Source: Candidatus Hodarchaeota archaeon
GTDB taxonomy: Archaea; Asgardarchaeota; Heimdallarchaeia; Hodarchaeales; Hodarchaeaceae
Direction of reading: 5' to 3'
Assembly: GCA_016839665.1 (NCBI GenBank)
Contig: JAEOTU010000349.1
Coordinates: 1-7,022, forward strand
Length of the DNA stretch: 7,022 nucleotides
This document shows, piece after piece, positions 6,333 to 7,022 of this stretch (position 1 is its first letter; the number at the start of each line of letters is the position of its first letter). The translations under genes and the position numbers were made by a program. Under the pieces are notes generated by a model that saw nothing but the letters and a program-made list of their open reading frames with translations, was not told where the DNA came from and did no database searches.

Positions 6333-6478
6333 CGATATTTAACAAGAAAATAAGGATTTTGAAAAAATATTAGAGCTGCATCAAACATAATTTTTTTCTA
6401 GAATTTTGGTAACACCTCTTTTGTCTTGTATTTCCAGTTTGCATTCTGTAACCTAGAGATTTGAATCTGTAAATAACA

Positions 6479-6483
6479 GAGGT
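6479..6483 (+). promoter_or_regulatory. Ribosome binding site deciding a GTG start
   Basis: GAGGT lies 8 nt upstream of the GTG at 6492. It is the main reason for choosing that non-ATG codon; the encoded protein then begins with a proper signal sequence (KIGRYLIFLTILNILLI). Confidence 0.65.
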
Positions 6484-6491
6484 TTGAATAC

Positions 6492-7022
6492 GTGAAAATT
6501 GGCCGCTACCTTATCTTTTTGACAATATTAAATATTCTTCTAATTACATCTGATTGCTCACAGGCAAGAGCTGACTATGTTGTTGTCGATCATGGGGATG
6601 TAGTGAAGTTTGAAATAACACTTAATTATAAAAAATTTGGTGAAGCTCCACAATTTTATTACCAAAGAAGACCAAATTTGTATATTGGAGACACCCCTCC
6701 CCCAGATATTGATCAAACATTAGAAGAGTTATGGCCAAATCGTGATAATCTCGAAGTAGAAACGATAATGAAACCCTTTCGCGACCGTGTTCTGGGTATG
6801 AGAGTCAAAGAGAATCGGGATTTTACGATTTTTGCAAGCGAAGTTGGAATAACCAATACAAGTGACATATTATATCAAGCAGATTTGCTTTATGTAGTAA
6901 AATGTCAGGAATTCCTTTACGATCTCAATCATGACCCAATCTTTGAATTAACTTTTGATCATCCCCTATTTTTAACTGGAGTCGCGGTATTTCTAGTGTC
7001 TTTAGGTTTATTATATTATTAC
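6492..7022 (+). CDS. Membrane-anchored secreted protein with FKBP-like domain (3' end outside window)
   Basis: The frame is open from the GTG through the last base, 177 codons. Residues 1-27 form a signal peptide: KIGR, then a hydrophobic core LIFLTILNILLITS, with a likely cut after ARA. The cysteine at 22 lacks a standard lipobox. Residues 28-140 should lie outside the cell. GDVVKFEITL (35-44) resembles the first strand of FKBP-type peptidyl-prolyl isomerases (GD-x-V-x-x-x-Y-T). FRDRVLGMRVKENRDFTI (96-113) matches their F-x-x-x-LIGMKVGEKK-x-x-x-I segment, followed by a possible equivalent of the P-x-x-x-AYG loop. Residues 45-95 (YYQRRPNLYIGDTPPPDID) are an unusual insert. A transmembrane helix starts near 158 (PLFLTGVAVFLVSLGLLYYY), so more helices or a tail may follow past the window. 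The isomerase-fold assignment rests on two motifs; activity is unproven, as aromatic pocket residues cannot be confirmed. Confidence 0.7.
   Translation, partial: MKIGRYLIFLTILNILLITSDCSQARADYVVVDHGDVVKFEITLNYKKFGEAPQFYYQRRPNLYIGDTPPPDIDQTLEELWPNRDNLEVETIMKPFRDRVLGMRVKENRDFTIFASEVGITNTSDILYQADLLYVVKCQEFLYDLNHDPIFELTFDHPLFLTGVAVFLVSLGLLYYY

Noticed and set aside
1..7022. CRISPR arrays, insertion sequences, integrase or phage genes
   Set aside because: No regularly spaced repeats, transposase motifs or terminal inverted repeats were seen. The gene content looks like ordinary metabolism.

Overview
The window looks archaeal. Its genes have Shine-Dalgarno (SD) motifs matching the archaeal 16S tail (GGAGGT, GAGGT). 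The long minus-strand gene set is preceded by a BRE/TATA-type promoter, and transcripts seem to end in oligo-T tracts. It also carries a tungsten/molybdenum aldehyde:ferredoxin oxidoreductase and a free-standing Lrp/AsnC ligand-binding (RAM) protein, both common in anaerobic archaea. The DNA is AT-rich. An Asgard-type or other uncultured anaerobic archaeon is possible, but no marker here settles this.

Layout. At the left edge (1-92, minus) is the first ~30 codons of a PLP-dependent enzyme of the MalY/PatB C-S lyase (cystathionine beta-lyase-like) type. A short AT-rich spacer (93-185) follows. Then comes a compact four-gene minus-strand operon, transcribed from about 5590 down to 186. In transcription order it encodes a 427-residue protein I do not recognise, a class I aminotransferase, homoserine dehydrogenase and aldehyde:ferredoxin oxidoreductase. 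The gaps are 23, 46 and 26 nt. Two reading frames can be extended upstream to TTG codons, but the sequence favours ATG starts at 5554 and 3040.

A 500-nt divergent intergenic region (5555-6054) holds the operon promoter, a 14-codon mini-ORF with a good SD that may be a gene remnant, a 16-bp palindrome and the probable promoter of the plus-strand RAM gene (6055-6294). After an oligo-T terminator and a 197-nt spacer, a GTG-started gene (6492-7022, running off the window) encodes a secreted, membrane-anchored protein with a probable FKBP-like domain.

How the genes may work together (inference): transaminase, homoserine dehydrogenase and the nearby C-S lyase fit aspartate/homoserine/sulfur amino acid metabolism. 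The oxidoreductase would add ferredoxin-linked acid/aldehyde chemistry. The unknown leading gene is the most interesting element, because an enzyme co-transcribed with these partners may catalyse a step not yet assigned. The RAM protein divergent from the operon could sense an amino acid.
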